Positions 1 through 9,225 of a stretch of DNA of 64,000 bases are shown here, one piece after another. The position numbers and the translations under genes were made by a program. This stretch comes from Kosakonia quasisacchari (GTDB taxonomy: Bacteria; Pseudomonadota; Gammaproteobacteria; Enterobacterales; Enterobacteriaceae): the NCBI RefSeq assembly GCF_004331415.1, contig NZ_SJOP01000020.1:35485-99484 (forward strand), given 5' to 3'. Each line of letters starts with the position of its first letter. Position 1 is the first letter of the stretch. Under the pieces are notes generated by a model, which was given only the letters and a program-made list of their open reading frames with translations, searched no databases and was not told the DNA's origin.

Positions 1-174
1 CCACAGTATGGTTTGTTTCAGCGGTTGCGCGCCCAGCGCCGTAACCGACTGCGGTGTCATTAATGCGGTGGCATAAAGCAATAATGCCAGCGAGGTGCTT
101 AATAACGCGACCAGCAACCAGGCCAGAGGGCCGAGTAACCAGCCTCCGATTCTTTCTGCGGGAGTCGTTGTCAT
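1..174 (-). CDS. ydgK: YdgK, DUF2569 inner-membrane protein (partial)
   Basis: This is the N-terminal 58 codons of a minus-strand gene that runs off the left edge. Reading from the ATG at 174, the protein opens MTTTPAERIGGWLLGPLAWL and continues into a strongly hydrophobic first membrane segment (LLVALLSTSLALLLY). It matches the start of E. coli YdgK closely. It lies downstream of cnu, blr and ydgJ as in E. coli, which supports the identification. The function of YdgK is not known; in E. coli it sits beside the rsx electron-transport genes. The C-terminus is outside the window. Confidence 0.85.
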   Translation of the reverse strand, partial: MTTTPAERIGGWLLGPLAWLLVALLSTSLALLLYATALMTPQSVTALGAQPLKQTILW

Positions 175-260
175 GCGTATTCCTCTGTGAAGGCATTAAT
201 GCTGTGAATGATTTCGCCGGGCGAGGAGTATAAAGCATTACACGACGAATGCCAGCGGCG

Positions 261-476
261 TTACTGCACGTAGCGCCATACCGAGCGCGGAACGCACCCA
301 ATGTCAAACAGGCGGCCGCCAGAAACCAGTTCCGCCCTGCGATGATCCGCTGCGCGGTACATGTTGATAATTTCACCGCTGTCGGTCAGCGTGTAATTGA
401 GGTGATCGAACAATTTTTCCAGACTTTCAAGCGAACTGATTTTGCGAAATTTTAATAAATAGTCCTGAACGGTCAT
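261..476 (-). CDS. cnu: Cnu (YdgT), Hha-family nucleoid protein
   Basis: A 71-residue protein nearly identical to E. coli Cnu/YdgT: it opens MTVQDYLLKFRKISSLESLE and keeps the Hha/YmoA core around YRAADHRRAEL. Family members bind H-NS and StpA through a small helical bundle and help silence AT-rich, horizontally acquired genes. Cnu was also described as an oriC-binding protein. The length equals the E. coli protein, so the start is secure. Possible H-NS/Cnu targets in this window are the AT-rich butyrate and toxin blocks, which is an inference. Confidence 0.95.
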   Translation of the reverse strand: MTVQDYLLKFRKISSLESLEKLFDHLNYTLTDSGEIINMYRAADHRRAELVSGGRLFDIGCVPRSVWRYVQ

Positions 477-719
477 GTCGAAGGGTGTCCATATAATAAA
501 AGAGGCAGAAAATACACGCGGGCTAATTTTGTACGAATAATAAACATTATTACCCGGGCGTAAATAGCGCAGGAATGGTCCGCCACTAAATTAAGAGTTT
601 TCTTTTCAGGTGAAACCAGGCACCAGAACAGCACCCGGCTGTGAAGATTAACGCCCTTCACCATGGCTGGCAATAAACATATGCAGCTTGATTGCACTTT
701 GCGCGTTTTATGGCGGCAA

Positions 720-857
720 TTATTTCTTTTGTGCCGCGACGCTCTGTTCAGGAGGTTGATAATTATCGATATGGCTGGCAAAAACCAAAAGAATGGTCGA
801 TACGCCGAGTACCACCCAACCCATTAATTCAATAATCCGATTGAAAATTCCGGCCAT
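720..857 (-). CDS. blr: Blr, small membrane protein of the divisome
   Basis: A 45-codon reading frame encodes a single-pass membrane protein. It opens MAGIFNRIIELMG, has a hydrophobic stretch (VVLGVSTILLVFA) and ends with the conserved block SHIDNYQPPEQS, which is nearly the same as in E. coli Blr. Blr (41 residues in E. coli) associates with the divisome, and its loss increases beta-lactam sensitivity. The position between cnu and ydgJ is the E. coli arrangement. The N-terminus here is about four residues longer than in E. coli. The ATG at 857 is preceded by a GGGAG sequence on the coding strand. Confidence 0.9.
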   Translation of the reverse strand: MAGIFNRIIELMGWVVLGVSTILLVFASHIDNYQPPEQSVAAQKK

Positions 858-1060
858 ACTTTTACTACTCCCTGATGTTTACTTTCGTCTGCGGCTATCA
901 ATAAATACCGGTGCCTGGTTGCAGATTTAAGCAGATTTTTTAAGCAGAAACCAGGGCTGAGCACGGTAAATTCATTCGTTTCACTAATGGGTTACTGAAG
1001 CGGTTGTCGCCACCTGGTAGATGGTGTGAAATAGACGTTCCAATAAGGAGAGACCACTCT

Positions 1061-2101
1061 ATGAGCGATAAAATCCGTGTCGGATTAATAGGTTATGGCT
1101 ATGCCAGCAAAACATTTCATGCGCCATTAATTGCCGGAACGGCGGGGATGGAGCTGGCATCGATTTCCAGCAGCGATGAATCGAAAGTGAAAGTGGATTG
1201 GCCTGGCGTGCCGGTTGTCTCTGAGCCGAAGCACCTATTTAACGATCCGTCAATTGACTTGATTGTCATTCCCACGCCGAATGATACCCATTTCCCGCTG
1301 GCCAAAGCGGCGCTGGAAGCGGGCAAACATGTGGTGGTGGATAAACCCTTTACGGTGACACTGTCACAGGCTCGTGAGCTGGATGCGCTGGCACGCAGCT
1401 TCGGACGTGTGTTGTCGGTGTTCCATAACCGCCGTTGGGACAGTGATTTTTTGACGCTCAAAGCCTTACTCGCCGACGGCGCGCTGGGCGAGGTGGCCTA
1501 TTTCGAATCGCATTTTGACCGTTTCCGCCCGCAGGTGCGTAACCGCTGGCGTGAGCAAGGCGGGCCCGGCAGCGGCATCTGGTATGATTTGGCGCCGCAT
1601 CTGCTCGATCAGGCGGTTAACCTCTTCGGCTTACCGGTATCAATGACCGTGGATTTGGCGCAGTTACGCCCTGGCGCGCAGTCTACAGACTATTTTCACG
1701 CGGTGCTTGCCTATCCGCAGCGCCGGATTGTGTTGCATGGCACCCTGTTGGCCGCCGCAGAATCGGCCCGTTACATCGTGCATGGTTCGCGCGGCAGTTA
1801 TGTGAAATATGGGCTGGACCCGCAGGAGGAGTGCCTGAAAAGCGGCGCGCGGCTGCCGCAGGCAGACTGGGGTTATGACATGCGCGACGGTGTGTTAACC
1901 CGTGTTGACGGAGAAGAGCGTAAGGAAGAGAACTGGCTGACGCTACCGGGCAACTACCCGGCCTATTATGCGGCCATTCGCGACGCGCTGAACGGCGTGG
2001 GGGAAAACCCGGTTCCGGCCAGTCAGGCAATCCAGATAATGGAGCTGATTGAGCTGGGTATTGAATCTGCGAAACATCGTTCTACGCTGAGTCTGACCTG
2101 A
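1061..2101 (+). CDS. ydgJ: YdgJ, Gfo/Idh/MocA-family oxidoreductase
   Basis: A predicted 346-residue NAD(P)-dependent oxidoreductase. The N-terminal Rossmann fold is visible in IRVGLIGYGYASKTFHAPL and the family's lysine motif in VVVDKPFTVT at about residues 95-104. The C-terminal alpha/beta domain carries substrate-site residues around GSGIWYDLAPHLLDQA. The ATG at 1061 follows AAGGAGAGACC, a good ribosome-binding site; an in-frame upstream ATG at 1004 would add 19 residues not found in the family. The substrate is unknown. The gene is divergent from blr and convergent with add, as in E. coli. Confidence 0.93.
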   Translation: MSDKIRVGLIGYGYASKTFHAPLIAGTAGMELASISSSDESKVKVDWPGVPVVSEPKHLFNDPSIDLIVIPTPNDTHFPLAKAALEAGKHVVVDKPFTVTLSQARELDALARSFGRVLSVFHNRRWDSDFLTLKALLADGALGEVAYFESHFDRFRPQVRNRWREQGGPGSGIWYDLAPHLLDQAVNLFGLPVSMTVDLAQLRPGAQSTDYFHAVLAYPQRRIVLHGTLLAAAESARYIVHGSRGSYVKYGLDPQEECLKSGARLPQADWGYDMRDGVLTRVDGEERKEENWLTLPGNYPAYYAAIRDALNGVGENPVPASQAIQIMELIELGIESAKHRSTLSLT

Positions 2102-2108
2102 AAAATCA

Positions 2109-2138
2109 CCGCTCACGTATTGCCGTGAGCGGTTTTCT
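2109..2138 (+). terminator. Rho-independent terminator after ydgJ
   Basis: The inverted repeat CCGCTCACG/CGTGAGCGG (2109-2117 and 2124-2132) with a six-base loop is followed by TTTTCTTT. It starts eight bases after the ydgJ stop codon. It faces the convergent add gene ending at 2150 and may work in both directions. Confidence 0.85.
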
Positions 2139-2149
2139 TTACGCCATTC

Positions 2150-3151
2150 TTACGCCTTCGCAACGCTATCGCACAGCGCCTGTTTTTCCGCCGCGCTGAG
2201 AAAGGCCATCTCCAGCCCGTTAATCTGCGCCTGGCGAATCTGCTCGCGGCTCAGTCCGGCAGCCGGGGCAGCAATCTGATATTCATGACCAATCTCGACA
2301 CCTTGCACCGCCGGATCGTCGGTATTGATGCTCGCCAGAATGCCATGCTCAAGGAACGTTTTAAGCGGATGGCGGGCGAGTGACGGCACAGTACTGGTCT
2401 GAATATTCGACGTCAGGCAGGATTCGATGCCAATACGTTGTTCGGCAAGAAAATCCATCAGTGCGGCATCTTCAATCGCCTTCACACCGTGACCGATTCG
2501 CACTGCGCCGAGTTCACGAATCGCCTGCCAGATGCTTTCCGGGCCAGCGGCTTCACCGGCATGAACCGTTATTTGCCAGCCCGCATCACGCGCGCGGTTG
2601 AAATGAGAAAGGAAGAGGCTGCCGGGGAAACCCAGCTCATCTCCGGCCAGATCCAGCGCGGTGATTCCGTCGCGGTGCGCTAGCAGCGCGTCCAGTTCCT
2701 GCAAACACGCAGCCTCGCCAAAAGTGCGGCTCATAATGCCGATTAAGCGCGCTTGCACGTTGAAATCACGACTCCCTTCGCGCACGCCAGCAATCACCGC
2801 TTCGACAACGCCCGCCACCGGCAGGTTGTGGGTCATTGCCATGTAACCTGGCGAAAAGCGCAGTTCAACGTAATGCAACCCGTTCAGCGCGGCATCCTGC
2901 ATGTTTTCGTAGGCAACGCGGCGACAGGCATCCAGCGACGCCAGCACTTTGACGCCCCAGTCAAGTTTCGCGAGGAAACTGACCAAATCCGGTTCATTGG
3001 AGGTGACCTGAACGTGTGGACGCAGTGCTTCCAGGGTTTGTGCAGGCAGGGGCAGATTGTACTGGCGGCCAAGATCCAGAATCGTTTGTGCACGGATGTT
3101 TCCGTCAAGATGGCGATGAATATCAGTTAACGGCAGGTTGGGATCAATCAT
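2150..3151 (-). CDS. add: Adenosine deaminase
   Basis: A 333-residue enzyme that deaminates adenosine and deoxyadenosine to inosine and deoxyinosine in purine salvage. Metal and catalytic motifs of the amidohydrolase fold are in place: DIHRHLDG at the N-terminus (HxH), TVHAGEAAGPES, the HGVKAI histidine and INTDDP near the C-terminus. The length equals E. coli Add and the start MIDPNLPLTDIH aligns with it. The gene lies downstream of malXY on the same strand but after a clear hairpin, so it is probably its own unit. Confidence 0.97.
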   Translation of the reverse strand: MIDPNLPLTDIHRHLDGNIRAQTILDLGRQYNLPLPAQTLEALRPHVQVTSNEPDLVSFLAKLDWGVKVLASLDACRRVAYENMQDAALNGLHYVELRFSPGYMAMTHNLPVAGVVEAVIAGVREGSRDFNVQARLIGIMSRTFGEAACLQELDALLAHRDGITALDLAGDELGFPGSLFLSHFNRARDAGWQITVHAGEAAGPESIWQAIRELGAVRIGHGVKAIEDAALMDFLAEQRIGIESCLTSNIQTSTVPSLARHPLKTFLEHGILASINTDDPAVQGVEIGHEYQIAAPAAGLSREQIRQAQINGLEMAFLSAAEKQALCDSVAKA

Positions 3152-3202
3152 GGTCGCACTCTTATTTTAAGAAAGTGCTCGCCATTATAGAGACAAAAGG
3201 CG

Positions 3203-3244
3203 GTAAAAAGCTATCTTGCGCAACCCGGAGGGCGAGTTGCGCAA
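3203..3244 (-). terminator. Terminator after malXY
   Basis: The inverted repeat TTGCGCAAC/GTTGCGCAA (3216-3224 and 3236-3244) lies nine bases beyond the malY stop. On the minus strand it is followed a few bases later by a short T run (complement of AAAAAG at about 3206). It separates malXY from add. Confidence 0.7.
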
Positions 3245-3252
3245 ATTTTGGC

Positions 3253-4437
3253 TTAATGAAGCGACGCTAATGCTGCGATTAATCCCTTCACGCCTTGCTC
3301 GAGTTTCACCCGTGGGCAACCGACATTGAGGCGAACAAACCCCTGGCCTTCTGCGCCGTAAGTATCGCCGCGCATAATGGCCACGTTTTGCTCCTCGATC
3401 AGCGCTTTTTGCAGTGCGGAATCATCAATACCTAACGGGCGCAAATCTATCCATGCCAGATAGGTGGATTCCGGTACTTGCCAGTTCAGCACAGGGAAGG
3501 CGTTATTCAGGCGCTCTGCCAGATAAACCAGATTGGCGCGTAAGTAAGAGCGAAGCGCATCCAGCCACGGCGCACCGTCCCGGTAAGCAGCGATATGGGC
3601 GACGACCGATAACACCGCCGGAGAGGAGAGGCCATTGCTGTTTTTCAGCGCTTCAAGCCAGCCATTGCGCGACGGCGCATCATCAATCAGCCCCCACGCG
3701 CCGGTCAGCGCGGGAATATTGAAGCTTTTCGATGCCGAACTAAACAGCGCCCACGGCCCGCGTGCAACAGCGCTCCAGGGGATGTGCGGTTGGCTGCTCC
3801 AGACCATATCCATATGAATTTCGTCGCTTATCACTTTTACGTTATGACGCTCACACAGTGCAGCCATGGTTTCCAGTTCATGGTGAGTCCACACTTTCCC
3901 GGTCGGGTTTTGCGGGCTGCACAGCAGCAGGATTTTACTCTCCGGCTTTGCCAGCACGGCTTCGAGCTGCGCCATATCACAGACCCAACCGTCGCTACTG
4001 TGTTGTAGCGGTACGGCCAGCAACTGCCGCTGATTCCCCTGAATGGCTTTATAAAACGCGTCGTACGCCGGGGTATGAACCACGATGCCATCACCCGGCT
4101 GCGACCACTGGCGGATCATTTCGGCAATCATCCAGATAACCGACGGACCATAAACAATGCTTTCAGCGTCAATCTGCGTATTAAAGCGGCTGGTCATCCA
4201 GTGCGAGATGGCACCCAGAAACTCCTCGTTTTTCCAGCGGCTGTAACCCAGCACGCCATGCGTAAGCCGCTGTTGTAGCGCGTTAATCACGCACGGCGCG
4301 GTGGCAAAATCCATATCGGAAATTGTGAAGGGGAGTAAGTCCGCGCGCCCAAAGCGATCGGCGACATAATCCCACTGCGTACACCAGGTGCCGTGGCGGT
4401 CAATAGGGATGGAGAAATCGAACGTGTCAGTGGTCAT
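3253..4437 (-). CDS. malY: MalY, PLP-dependent cystathionine beta-lyase and MalT antagonist
   Basis: A 394-residue fold-type I aminotransferase-like enzyme. The pyridoxal-phosphate lysine lies in SSASKSFNIPAL, with the cofactor-binding context CSPQNPTGKVW and SDEIHMD. E. coli MalY (390 residues) has beta-C-S lyase activity and separately binds and inhibits MalT, the maltose-regulon activator. The gene starts two bases after the malX stop, so the two are co-transcribed. The usual divergent repressor malI is not upstream of malX here, so control of the pair must differ from E. coli. Confidence 0.94.
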   Translation of the reverse strand: MTTDTFDFSIPIDRHGTWCTQWDYVADRFGRADLLPFTISDMDFATAPCVINALQQRLTHGVLGYSRWKNEEFLGAISHWMTSRFNTQIDAESIVYGPSVIWMIAEMIRQWSQPGDGIVVHTPAYDAFYKAIQGNQRQLLAVPLQHSSDGWVCDMAQLEAVLAKPESKILLLCSPQNPTGKVWTHHELETMAALCERHNVKVISDEIHMDMVWSSQPHIPWSAVARGPWALFSSASKSFNIPALTGAWGLIDDAPSRNGWLEALKNSNGLSSPAVLSVVAHIAAYRDGAPWLDALRSYLRANLVYLAERLNNAFPVLNWQVPESTYLAWIDLRPLGIDDSALQKALIEEQNVAIMRGDTYGAEGQGFVRLNVGCPRVKLEQGVKGLIAALASLH

Positions 4438-4439
4438 TT

Positions 4440-6053
4440 TTATTCCGCCTCCACCGATGTACCAAATTGTTGCGAATTGATGAGCTGCGCCATTTCATCT
4501 TTTACCGACTGTACCTGTGGCCCAATCACCACCTGCAAGTCATGTTCATTAACCTTGATAACGCCAATCGCGCGGTTTGTCTTGAGGGCATCAACATTCA
4601 CTTTATCCATCTCATTCACCGAAAGGCGTAAGCGGGTGATGCAGTTATCCAGTGTTGCGACGTTATCCGCTCCGCCCAGTGCGTTGAGCAGGGCAGGAAC
4701 GTCATAACCGGATTTGCCCGTCACGCCTTGCGTTGTGGAGTCTGCGCTTTCCGCCACTGTGTTGTCGCGTCCCGGTGTTTTCAGGTCGAAATGAGTGATT
4801 GCGAAACGGAATAAGGCGTAGTAAACGGCGAACCAGATGGCGGCAACCAGGGGCACGAGATACCACTTTGTTGCCATGCCGTGCAGCACGCCGAAGACAA
4901 TGAAATCAATCACATTGCCGTCCGTGTTGCCGATAGTCACGCCGAGCACGGCCATCACGGTAAAGCCCAGGCCGGTAAGCAAGGCATGAATTAAATAGAG
5001 CACCGGGGCGACAAACAGAAACAGGAATTCGATCGGTTCGGTCGTACCGCCCACCACGCAGGCAATCACGCCGGAAATCATCAACCCTTTTATTTTATGG
5101 CGATTTTCAGGCCGTGCGCAGTGGTACATCGCCAGGGCCGCGCCGGGTAAGCCGCCCAGGAAAGCGGGCATCTTGCCTTGTGAGAGAAAACGCGTCGCGC
5201 TTTCGGCGAAACCGTGTGTTTGCGGGCAGTTAAGCTGCGCCTGGAAAATGGTCAATGCGCCGCTAACGCTGTGTCCGCAGACCTCCATCGTTCCGCCAGC
5301 TTCCGTAAAACGGATCAACGCCACCAGAATATGTTGCAAACCAAAGGGCAGCAGCAGGCGTTCGCCCGTGCCGAAAATCATCGGCCCGAAATCCCCGGCG
5401 CGATCGATAATGTGCCCCAGGCCGCTAATCGCCATGGCAAACCACGGCCAGACCAACGGGATCGTCAGTCCCACCACGCCCATCACGACACTGGTGACAA
5501 TCGGCACCGAGCGCGTACCGCCGAAAAAGGCCAGCGCGTCCGGCAGGCGCAGGGTGTGAAAGCGTTCATGTAAACGCCAGATAATAATCCCGGCAATCAC
5601 CGCGCCGAGGATCCCGGTATCAATGGACTGAATACCAAGCACATTCTGCACGTTATGTGCTTTGAGCAGAGACGCATCGGTAGTGGGCAATATGCCTTGC
5701 GCGGTGAGCCAGAAATTCACCGCCAGATTCATCACCGCATAGCCGACAAAACCGGAAAAAGCCGCCACGCCCTTATCTTCACGCGCCAGTCCCAGCGGAA
5801 TAGCGATACAGAACATCACGGGCAGGAAACTGAACGCGAACGAGCCAATTTTATTCATCCAGATAAAAATGGCCTGCAGCAGCGGGTGGCCCAATACCGG
5901 CAGCAGTGTTATCACATCGCGGCTGCTCAGCGAGCTACCAATGCCGAGCATGATGCCGCAAAACGACAGCAGTGCGACGGGCAGCATAAAGGTTTTACCG
6001 AGCTGCTGGAAAAATGCCCACAGATTCGCTTTTTGCGCGGTTTTCCCCGCCAT
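4440..6053 (-). CDS. malX: MalX, PTS system maltose/glucose EIICB component
   Basis: A 537-residue phosphotransferase permease of the glucose-glucoside family. An N-terminal EIIC domain with about ten membrane segments (residues about 1-420) is followed by a cytoplasmic EIIB domain. EIIB carries the phosphorylated cysteine in LDNCITRLRLSV near residue 470. It can take up glucose and possibly maltose, but no inducer of physiological importance is settled for the E. coli protein. It heads the malXY unit. In E. coli malI is transcribed divergently from this start; here the next gene upstream is ydgA. Confidence 0.93.
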   Translation of the reverse strand: MAGKTAQKANLWAFFQQLGKTFMLPVALLSFCGIMLGIGSSLSSRDVITLLPVLGHPLLQAIFIWMNKIGSFAFSFLPVMFCIAIPLGLAREDKGVAAFSGFVGYAVMNLAVNFWLTAQGILPTTDASLLKAHNVQNVLGIQSIDTGILGAVIAGIIIWRLHERFHTLRLPDALAFFGGTRSVPIVTSVVMGVVGLTIPLVWPWFAMAISGLGHIIDRAGDFGPMIFGTGERLLLPFGLQHILVALIRFTEAGGTMEVCGHSVSGALTIFQAQLNCPQTHGFAESATRFLSQGKMPAFLGGLPGAALAMYHCARPENRHKIKGLMISGVIACVVGGTTEPIEFLFLFVAPVLYLIHALLTGLGFTVMAVLGVTIGNTDGNVIDFIVFGVLHGMATKWYLVPLVAAIWFAVYYALFRFAITHFDLKTPGRDNTVAESADSTTQGVTGKSGYDVPALLNALGGADNVATLDNCITRLRLSVNEMDKVNVDALKTNRAIGVIKVNEHDLQVVIGPQVQSVKDEMAQLINSQQFGTSVEAE

Positions 6054-6190
6054 AACCTCTCCTTACGTAAAAAGAATGCTCTGGCGGATGCGCAGAGCGC
6101 AGACGGTTTTATCAGTTTTTGTCACGCAAAAAGCGCGAGCCGGTAACAGGGCTGTCGTTTTCGGATTCCGGCAAGATGACCCGGTAGAAA

Positions 6191-6214
6191 ATAAAAAGCC
6201 CCTCGAAAGGGGCT
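6191..6214 (-). terminator. Terminator after ydgA
   Basis: AGCCCCT/AGGGGCT (6197-6203 and 6208-6214) with the tetraloop CGAA, followed on the minus strand by a T run (complement of TAAAAA). It begins seven bases after the ydgA stop. Confidence 0.85.
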
Positions 6215-6220
6215 GGGAAA

Positions 6221-7750
6221 TTACTGCTGTGGTACCGCAGGCACGGGCGGTGTTGCGTCGTCCGGTTGCCCTGGTTGCAGCCCCGGCAGGCCAAACATCC
6301 CGACAAACTGCTCGAGCGGCATTTTTTCGCCGTTCAGCGTCACCTGGCCGTTCGCATATTGCAGGCTGGTGAGGATGCTGTTGTTTTCCACAGTGGTGAT
6401 GCGGAACATCTGGCCCATCGCCGCCAGGCCTTTTACCTGCTGGCTCGCCAGTTTCGCCGCGTCCTCTTGCTGATAACCTTCCAGTTTTGCCACCTGCGTC
6501 ATCATTTCGGTGGCCATATCCAGCGGGATCGTCAGCTTGCTGTCGAGGGATTTCACCGTACGGTCAACTTGATCGGCCAGCGTTTGCGGCGTGCCGGTCG
6601 CGGTTGACGGATCTTTCAAGAACAGGGACATATTAAAGGTCGCTTCGCCTTTGGCGTTTTTCCAGCTGAGCGGCGCAACGGTCAACACGGGTTCACCTTT
6701 CAGCAACAGCGGAACAATGCTGAGGAACGCTTCGGTGGCTTTCTGCTGGTAGAGTTCCGGGTTCTGCGCGATATCCGGCTGCGCCATTAAGGCACGGATT
6801 TGCGCGTCGTACTGCTCGCTGGCCTGATGCCAGGCTTTGCCGTCAATCTGGCCCACTTTCAGCGTCAGTTTTCCGCTACCGAGATCCTGGCCCTGCACCT
6901 TCAGGCTGTTCAGGGAGTAGTCCAGTTGGCTGTTGAGGCTCTTTTTGTCGTCCGCAACGTCAGATTTGGCGGTTAAGTTCATGCCTTCGAGCAGTGCCAT
7001 CTCTTTATTTTCAATAGAGATGGCGAGCTTATCGAGGCTCATCTTCTGGTTGCCGGTACGCTCATCAAAGCTGGACATTTCGCTGGAGCCGTCGGTTTTC
7101 AGGTTATTGAACGACAGCTGCACTTTCTGCCCATATTCATTCACCGTATCCACCAGGCCGCTTTCGGCTTCGCCGCTCAGCGACAACGCGTTACCTTTGC
7201 TGTCTGCGCTGAAGCGGAAATGACCGCCGCTAAAGGCAACTTTGTCGCCGTCTTTTTCTGAATTCAGCGGGCTCAGCGTGACATCCGTGCGGGTATCGCC
7301 GCTGTAGCCAATGCGGGTGTCAGCAGAGAAGGGTGCCTGGCCTTTGGCGATATCAAACAACCCTTTTGTCACTTCGTTATTGACCAGTTGCGTATGCACG
7401 GAAGCCATCGCAGGCGTCAGGCTAAAGGTTTTAAGCTGCGCCAGCGGGAATGGGCCGTGATCGACCGTTTCGTGCAGAACAATGGCTTGCCCCGGTTTCA
7501 GCCAGGTATTGGTGCTACCGGCGAGCGGTTTAATATTCAAGGTTAACTGGCTGGAAAAGAGGCCGCGCTGGTAATCCTGCGCAGAGATCTCAATATTGGC
7601 CTCCGGCGCGTTGCGCTTAATTTGTGCGTTCGCCTGGCTGACCATCTCCGCCAGACGACCTTCAAGTTGTTTGCCGGTGTACCAGGCTCCGCCCGTCCAG
7701 ACGATACCGAGCGCGACGATAATCCCTGCGGCAACCCACGTTTTTTTCAT
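6221..7750 (-). CDS. ydgA: YdgA, DUF945 family protein
   Basis: A 509-residue protein with an N-terminal hydrophobic anchor (VAAGIIVALGIVWTGGAWYTG) and a long periplasmic region of the DUF945 family, including the common opening G-WYTGKQLEGRLAEMV. The C-terminus is rich in proline and glutamine. E. coli YdgA is about 502 residues and is inner-membrane associated; its role is not established. It lies between malX and manA. In E. coli the uid genes, hdhA and malI separate ydgA from malX, and none of them is present here. Confidence 0.9.
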   Translation of the reverse strand: MKKTWVAAGIIVALGIVWTGGAWYTGKQLEGRLAEMVSQANAQIKRNAPEANIEISAQDYQRGLFSSQLTLNIKPLAGSTNTWLKPGQAIVLHETVDHGPFPLAQLKTFSLTPAMASVHTQLVNNEVTKGLFDIAKGQAPFSADTRIGYSGDTRTDVTLSPLNSEKDGDKVAFSGGHFRFSADSKGNALSLSGEAESGLVDTVNEYGQKVQLSFNNLKTDGSSEMSSFDERTGNQKMSLDKLAISIENKEMALLEGMNLTAKSDVADDKKSLNSQLDYSLNSLKVQGQDLGSGKLTLKVGQIDGKAWHQASEQYDAQIRALMAQPDIAQNPELYQQKATEAFLSIVPLLLKGEPVLTVAPLSWKNAKGEATFNMSLFLKDPSTATGTPQTLADQVDRTVKSLDSKLTIPLDMATEMMTQVAKLEGYQQEDAAKLASQQVKGLAAMGQMFRITTVENNSILTSLQYANGQVTLNGEKMPLEQFVGMFGLPGLQPGQPDDATPPVPAVPQQ

Positions 7751-7763
7751 ACTATTTATCCCT

Positions 7764-7795
7764 AAAAAAGAAACCAGGCGGTTAACGCCGCCTGG
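7764..7795 (-). terminator. Terminator after manA
   Basis: A perfect eight-base stem CCAGGCGG/CCGCCTGG (7774-7781 and 7788-7795) with loop TTAACG. On the minus strand it is followed by CTTTTTTAG. It sits between the manA stop and the ydgA start. Confidence 0.85.
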
Positions 7796-7855
7796 ATGTC
7801 GAGTGATGTGCCTTCAAGCTTAGCAATCCTTGCTAAAAAGTTCAGTAACTTACTC

Positions 7856-9028
7856 TCACTTATTAAACACGCGCGCCACGCGACCAGTGCCTCTTACGCC
7901 AACAGGCGATTCGTCGGCGGCAATAAACGCCGACTCACCCGCTTTCAGCACTAATTGCTGGCTCGCTTTGCTGAGCACCGCTTCACCTTCCACGCAGAAG
8001 ACAATGGCCGCGCTCTGTTGCGCCAGTTGGCTTTCGCTGGTGCTGAGATCGTGCAGGGAGAACGCAAAATCGTCTACCGGGATCGGGAAATCCAGCTCCG
8101 CGCCGTGCTGTGTCGGTTGCGTCAGCAGCTCATTCGCCGGTTTTGGCGTGAATTTTACGTTCGCCACCAGTTCCGGGATGTCGATGTATTTCGGCGTCAG
8201 CCCGGCGCGCAGTACGTTGTCAGAGTTCGCCATCACTTCCAGCGCCACGCCTTGCAGGTAGGCATGCGGGGTTTCGGCAAAAAGGAACATCGCTTCGCCT
8301 GGGTTCAGTTTCACCACGTTCAGCAGCAGCGGAGAGAAGAGGCCGCTGTCATCCGGGTAGAACTCGCTAATCAGGCGAATGGTCTGCCACGGTTCGCCGG
8401 AGTGATTGCCAAGCGCCGATTTCAGCACCGCCAGCGCGCGGGATTTCTCCTCGCCTTGCATATTCAGCAGCGCGGCAAACAGCTCGCTCAGGCGCTCTGC
8501 ACCCGGCGCTTGCAGGAAATGCGCGATAGCCGGGTGTGCGCCCGCCACCGGTTGCAGCAGGGAAACAATGTCGGAAAACTCGCGGAAGGCATTCATGGCA
8601 AGGAACGGCGTCAGGGCAAACACCAGTTCCGGCTTATGGTTCGGATCTTTGTAGTTGCGCTCTGCGGCGTCGAGCGGAATGCCTGCGGCGTTCTCTTTGG
8701 CAAAACCCATTTCGGAGTTTTTCTTGTTGGGATGCACCTGAATTGACAGCGGCTGGTCGGCGCACAACACTTTAAACAGAAACGGTAATTCGCCAAAACG
8801 ATTCGCGACGGCGCTGCCCAGCAGGCGGGTTTTATCCTGATCAATCACCTCACGCAACGCACGGGTCTGGCCGCTGGCATCCTGCACCTTTGAGCTGCTC
8901 TTCGGGTGTGCGCCCATCCACAATTCGGCCATTGGCAAATTGTCAGGATTGGCAATGCCGTAGAGATCCGTTAATGCCGTTTTACTTCCCCAGGCGTAGT
9001 TCTGCACGGAGTTGATGAGTTTTTGCAT
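7856..9028 (-). CDS. manA: Mannose-6-phosphate isomerase
   Basis: A 390-residue type I phosphomannose isomerase interconverting mannose-6-phosphate and fructose-6-phosphate. It feeds mannose catabolism and GDP-mannose synthesis. Zinc and active-site motifs are present: LSIQVHPNKKNSEMGFAKEN and LFAETPHAYLQG. The start MQKLINSVQNYAWGSK equals the E. coli N-terminus and follows AAAGGG; an ATG six codons upstream (at 9046) is less likely. The gene is divergent from fumA and ends one residue shorter than E. coli ManA. Confidence 0.96.
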   Translation of the reverse strand: MQKLINSVQNYAWGSKTALTDLYGIANPDNLPMAELWMGAHPKSSSKVQDASGQTRALREVIDQDKTRLLGSAVANRFGELPFLFKVLCADQPLSIQVHPNKKNSEMGFAKENAAGIPLDAAERNYKDPNHKPELVFALTPFLAMNAFREFSDIVSLLQPVAGAHPAIAHFLQAPGAERLSELFAALLNMQGEEKSRALAVLKSALGNHSGEPWQTIRLISEFYPDDSGLFSPLLLNVVKLNPGEAMFLFAETPHAYLQGVALEVMANSDNVLRAGLTPKYIDIPELVANVKFTPKPANELLTQPTQHGAELDFPIPVDDFAFSLHDLSTSESQLAQQSAAIVFCVEGEAVLSKASQQLVLKAGESAFIAADESPVGVRGTGRVARVFNK

Positions 9029-9225
9029 TATCAAGCCCTTTCTCATTAATGAAATTATGGCGTTATTAAAGCAACAAAGCCGACGGAAGTAACCTGTGGG
9101 GGTAAAAAGTCGTACTAGTCTCAGTTTTTGTTAAAAAATTGTGTAGGATATGGCGACTCGCTTTAACACAGGCAGATGGATTGACTGCCTGAACAATAAC
9201 CAGATCAGCCGTAAGTGAGAGAACA

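Noticed and set aside
6100..6120. Full MalI operator upstream of malX
   Set aside because: Only one half resembles the known palindrome; the other half does not match.
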